From the NCBI GenBank assembly GCA_031257815.1, contig JAIRNX010000018.1, positions 1 to 8,623 of the forward strand: a stretch of DNA of 8,623 nucleotides, read 5' to 3'. The translations under genes were made by a program, and so were the position numbers. Below the pieces are notes generated by a model, which was not told the DNA's origin, did not search any database, and was given only the letters and a program-made list of their open reading frames with translations. Origin of the DNA: Lactobacillales bacterium (GTDB lineage: Bacteria > Bacillota > Bacilli > Lactobacillales > Streptococcaceae). Of this stretch, positions 5,828 to 8,623 are shown one piece after another; positions within the stretch are counted from its first letter, which is position 1, and each line of letters opens with the position of its first letter.

Positions 5828-5831
5828 CTTA

Positions 5832-5915
5832 GAGCCTGTTAACGATCTCATAATAATCATCCTATCTTGTTTTTGTATAGATTATAACAGTTTTATGAGA
5901 CAAGTTAACAGGTTA
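5832..5915 (-). mobile_element. Mini-element (MITE-like), copy 3, 84 bp, upstream of pbp1a
   Basis: The two ends GAGCCTGTTAACGATCTCATAA and, on the other strand, TAACCTGTTAACTTGTCTCATAA are inverted repeats of about 22 bases with a few mismatches. The rest is about 40 bases that can extend the hairpin (ATAATC..CTAT / ATAG..ATTAT). One end has the GATCTC form of copy 1 and the other the TTGTCTC form of copy 2, which ties the three copies together. The flanks are TTA (5829-5831) and TAA (5916-5918), so a target duplication is not exact. The internal modules of copies 1 and 2 are absent. The element ends one base before the pbp1a ribosome binding site region. Confidence 0.75.
5881..5908 (-). promoter_or_regulatory. 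Possible pbp1a promoter carried by mini-element copy 3
   Basis: On the minus strand TTAACT (5908-5903) and a perfect TATAAT (5886-5881) are separated by 16 bases. Transcription would start near 5874, about 60 bases before the pbp1a start. The -35 box lies in the terminal inverted repeat of the mini-element. The match is good for -10 and moderate (4 of 6) for -35. Confidence 0.45.
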
Positions 5916-5942
5916 TAAATAAGTATACTATGTACTTGTAAT

Positions 5943-5977
5943 CACCTGTTGCCTTTTGACTCTCAGGCAAGCAAGTG
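5943..5977 (-). other. Stem-loop after apt
   Basis: CACCTGTTGCCT and AGGCAAGCAAGTG can form a stem of about 12 pairs with one mismatch and one bulge around a TTTGACTCTC loop. It lies 14-48 bases after the apt stop codon. No T tract follows on the minus strand, so it may be a processing or stability hairpin or an inefficient terminator between the recJ-apt unit and pbp1a. Confidence 0.4.
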
Positions 5978-5990
5978 AACAATCTAAATT

Positions 5991-6509
5991 TCAATCTTTA
6001 AAATGCATTAACGTTTTAATATTATAATTTTTAATTTTTTCTCGTCCATTTAAATCATCTAATTCAATTAAAAACGCACACCCCGCAAAAATTCCACCAA
6101 GTCGCTCAATCATTTCAATTGTTGCTAAATCGGTCCCGCCTGTTGCAAGCAAATCATCAACCACTAACACACGTTGGTGCGCTTTTATCGCATCTGCATG
6201 CATTGTCAACGTATCTACTCCATACTCTTTTTCATAATCAGCAGAAATAGTTTTTCTTGGTAGCTTGCCAGGCTTGCGCACTGGTGCAAAACCGATACCT
6301 AATTCAAAAGCCACTGGACATCCCATAATAAATCCACGCGCTTCCGGCCCAACAATCATATCGATATTTTTTTCTTTGGCATACTCAACAATTTGTCTAA
6401 CGGCTTCTTTATATGCACTTCCATCAGCCATTAAAGGAGAAATATCACGAAAAGTAATCCCTTTCTTTGGATGATTTTCAATACTTGCAATATAATCTTT
6501 TAAATCCAT
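5991..6509 (-). CDS. apt: Adenine phosphoribosyltransferase
   Basis: Apt salvages adenine by joining it to PRPP to make AMP and pyrophosphate in the cytoplasm. The 172 residues are full length for the family (about 170-173). Key segments are [14 protein letters not shown] (13-26), the GPEARGF base-site loop (54-60), the flexible [10 protein letters not shown] region (78-87) and the PRPP-binding loop [13 protein letters not shown] (114-126). The start ATG 6509 follows AAGGGGAAT with suitable spacing. The gene begins 31 bases after the recJ stop in the same direction, the recJ-apt order common in lactic acid bacteria and enterococci, so the two are probably cotranscribed. Nothing looks broken. 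Confidence 0.96.
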   Translation of the reverse strand: MDLKDYIASIENHPKKGITFRDISPLMADGSAYKEAVRQIVEYAKEKNIDMIVGPEARGFIMGCPVAFELGIGFAPVRKPGKLPRKTISADYEKEYGVDTLTMHADAIKAHQRVLVVDDLLATGGTDLATIEMIERLGGIFAGCAFLIELDDLNGREKIKNYNIKTLMHFKD

Positions 6510-6540
6510 TTTTTATTCCCCTTATTCATTTACCCACCTA

Positions 6541-8623
6541 TTAGATTTCAACTCCAGATTTACAAAACCATTTACTTAAAGTTTTTCCATCACTTAACAG
6601 AAAAAACATATCTTGCTCTATTTGTTTTTCCCTTTTTTGATACAAGCTGCTTTTTGTTAAAGGACGGTTAGTTGGTTGGTCGACAACTTTCATAACCCCA
6701 TCAACAATTGTAACAGATCCTAACTCCTCAAACACTTTCACCATAAAAATAAACAGGCGAACTGGCACCCTTAAATACTTTGCTGCTTCACGAAATTTAT
6801 GACGAATATTAACTTTTCGATATTGTTTAATAAATTTAAACAATAAAACAAACTGTTCACGACTTCCCATTCCTTCAATATACGCTTCATTAAGGCTAAC
6901 TCCTAAAAAGTAGATGCGATCAAAGGACGACTCTTGAATGAATTCTTGCAACTTTTGAGCTTCACCAGGGATATCAACAATCACTAAACTTTTGGACTTA
7001 TTTTCTGCCTGCCACGTTGCAAGTTTTTCCTTCTCTGATAAAAATAAAATGTCTTTTTGAGCTAAGTTTGCTAGAGCCTTTAAATTCTCTTGATGATTTA
7101 ATAAAAATAAAGCTTTCTCTGTGGGTAAAGAACGCATACCTTGCTTACCACGCAAGTCAAAAAACTGTATTCCTTCAACAGCAAAATCACTTAAAACAAA
7201 TTGCGTTTTCTTTTTTCCATTCCATTCATTAAGTGTAAGCTCACCAACCAAAGATAGCTTTCCACCACTGGTAAATTCTTTTGCTAAAGCACCTGATCCC
7301 CAAGCCATAATATCTAACGTTAAATTATTTTCCATATGCATCAACTTTAAATGCTTATTACCAGGTCCTACTGCCCGAACGTCTTGAATATGCGGATGCT
7401 CTAAAGAAAAAAGCAATTTATCGTTGTCTTGGCCAAAAGGAGCAAGTACTTTTAATTCTTCCACAAATTTTACGCTCAATTCATCTGCTGTTAAAATACC
7501 ATCAATTTTTAATCTCTTGCCTTTTGTAAGATCGATCTTTTCTAATGTGATATACTCTTTTAAAAGCTCGCGCAATTTATCTAAATTTTCAGCCAACAAT
7601 GTTACGCCCACCGCCATATGATGGCCACCAAAAGATAAGAAAAGATCCCTGTAAGCATCCATTGCATCAAATAAATTTAAAGCTTCAACCGAGCGCGCAG
7701 AACCTTTTGCTTTGCCCTCTTCATCAATTGTAAAAACAAAAGTTGGCTTGCCTGTTTTCTTTAAAAGACGACTAGCAACAATGCCCAAAATTCCAGGATT
7801 CCATCCTGACTTAGCAATAATTTGAACAGCTTCTTCAGGCTGTTCTAAAAGAAGGGCCGTCGCTTCTTCAACTGTTTTCTCGACTAATTCCTTACGCTCT
7901 TCGTTAGCTTCTTGAACATCTCGGGCTAAAATTTTTGCTAACTCAGGATCAGAAGTTGACATTAATTCAACAGCGGGATTTGGATCTTTTAAGCGACCTA
8001 AAGCATTAAGTCTTGGAGCTAGAAAAAAAGCAACCGTATCTTCCGTAATTGTTTGCTGTCCGACTCCGGCAACTTTTATTAACTCAACTAAACCAACACG
8101 CTTTGAATTACGAAGAGCTTTCAACCCAAAAAAGGTTAAAATCCGATTTTCATCCGTTAAAGGAACTATATCTGCAATCGTCCCAATAGCCACTAAATCT
8201 AATAACTCAAATGAAATTTCGCCAAATAAAGCGCAAGCTAATTTAAAAGCTACGCCAACACCAGCTAACTTTTTATAAGGATAAGCCCCTTTGGGATGCT
8301 TTGGATGAACAATTGCATAAGCATTGGGTAACTCTTGAGGCAATTCATGGTGATCAGTTATAATCACGTCAACATTAACACTTTGCGCATAAGCAATTGT
8401 CTCAACACCTGTTACACCATTATCAACAGTGATGATTAGTTGGACTTGTTGTTGTTCAATAAAATATTTATAGATATCAAGATTTGGACCATAACCATCT
8501 GTAAAACGATTAGGCAAATAATACAAAACCTCAGCACCAATCCTTTTCAGTGCTTCCTTTAGCAAGGCAACTCCTGTCATACCGTCTGCATCGTAATCGC
8601 CGTAAAGCAGAATTTTTTCACCA
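6541..8623 (-). CDS. recJ: RecJ, single-stranded-DNA-specific 5'-3' exonuclease (5' end outside window)
   Basis: RecJ degrades 5' single-stranded ends in recombinational and mismatch repair and needs two divalent metals. About 693 residues are visible. The frame runs from the TAA at 6543-6541 off the right edge without a start, since residues before the Met at 8580 already read GDYDADG, the first metal-binding motif. The phosphoesterase domain continues with ITVDNGV, the ITDHHEL (DHH) motif and GVGVAFKLA. The DHHA1 domain has the FGGHHMAVG motif. An OB-fold-like part comes next (about LKIDGILTADEL to LVGELTLNEWNG), then the extra C-terminal domain typical of Gram-positive RecJ. Perhaps 60-80 N-terminal residues are missing, judged by the usual length of about 760-780. 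apt follows at once. Confidence 0.96.
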   Translation of the reverse strand, partial: GEKILLYGDYDADGMTGVALLKEALKRIGAEVLYYLPNRFTDGYGPNLDIYKYFIEQQQVQLIITVDNGVTGVETIAYAQSVNVDVIITDHHELPQELPNAYAIVHPKHPKGAYPYKKLAGVGVAFKLACALFGEISFELLDLVAIGTIADIVPLTDENRILTFFGLKALRNSKRVGLVELIKVAGVGQQTITEDTVAFFLAPRLNALGRLKDPNPAVELMSTSDPELAKILARDVQEANEERKELVEKTVEEATALLLEQPEEAVQIIAKSGWNPGILGIVASRLLKKTGKPTFVFTIDEEGKAKGSARSVEALNLFDAMDAYRDLFLSFGGHHMAVGVTLLAENLDKLRELLKEYITLEKIDLTKGKRLKIDGILTADELSVKFVEELKVLAPFGQDNDKLLFSLEHPHIQDVRAVGPGNKHLKLMHMENNLTLDIMAWGSGALAKEFTSGGKLSLVGELTLNEWNGKKKTQFVLSDFAVEGIQFFDLRGKQGMRSLPTEKALFLLNHQENLKALANLAQKDILFLSEKEKLATWQAENKSKSLVIVDIPGEAQKLQEFIQESSFDRIYFLGVSLNEAYIEGMGSREQFVLLFKFIKQYRKVNIRHKFREAAKYLRVPVRLFIFMVKVFEELGSVTIVDGVMKVVDQPTNRPLTKSSLYQKREKQIEQDMFFLLSDGKTLSKWFCKSGVEI

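Noticed and set aside
7017..7621. Open frames on the plus strand opposite recJ
   Set aside because: They are antisense to a well-conserved gene, have no ribosome binding sites and resemble no known protein.
1..8623. CRISPR array, phage, toxin-antitoxin or defence system
   Set aside because: No regularly spaced repeats and no genes of these types are visible; all genes except the small DUF4044 protein are recognisable housekeeping, competence or transposase genes.

Overview
The window looks like chromosome of a low-GC Gram-positive coccus of the Lactobacillales, most likely Enterococcaceae. The evidence is the AT-rich composition, strong AGGAGG-type ribosome binding sites, and proteins of enterococcal or streptococcal type (YabA, CcpA N-terminus, Veg, RibU, CoiA, class A PBP1a, Apt, RecJ). 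The combination of an IS end, gene remnants and many small repeats suggests a decaying genome such as Melissococcus, but the genus is inference only.

Left part (1-1250). An IS5-like insertion sequence enters from the left edge (transposase start on the minus strand) and ends about 16 bases before the first ATG of yabA, whose extreme N-terminus appears to be lost. A 39-residue DUF4044-type membrane protein follows, with its own promoter. Next is a strong promoter that drives only the first ~58 codons of ccpA. That remnant runs out of frame directly into the ribosome binding site and TTG start of veg, so a deletion or rearrangement has put veg behind the ccpA promoter.

Middle part (1200-3640). 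An FMN riboswitch with a downstream intrinsic terminator precedes ribU, the riboflavin-binding S component of an ECF transporter. A 275-bp miniature inverted-repeat element sits between the switch and the gene. coiA (competence) follows ribU closely. A second, 306-bp element lies between coiA and the convergent pbp1a, exactly at their stop codons.

Right part (3640-8623, minus strand). recJ (5' end beyond the window) and apt form a probable operon. pbp1a is read in the same direction further downstream, with a third, 84-bp copy of the same repeat family just upstream of its ribosome binding site. The only start codon compatible with that site and a complete membrane anchor is ATT.

The unifying observation is a family of modular mini-elements. 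They have ends GAACCTGTTAAC and TAA target duplications, and occur as three copies in 8.6 kb of different internal composition (84, 275 and 306 bp). Each sits where it could alter expression or ends of a neighbouring gene: riboswitch leader, convergent stop codons, and pbp1a promoter. They resemble pneumococcal BOX/RUP-type elements in organisation, not in recognised sequence. I see no CRISPR array, tRNA, rRNA, phage or defence system.
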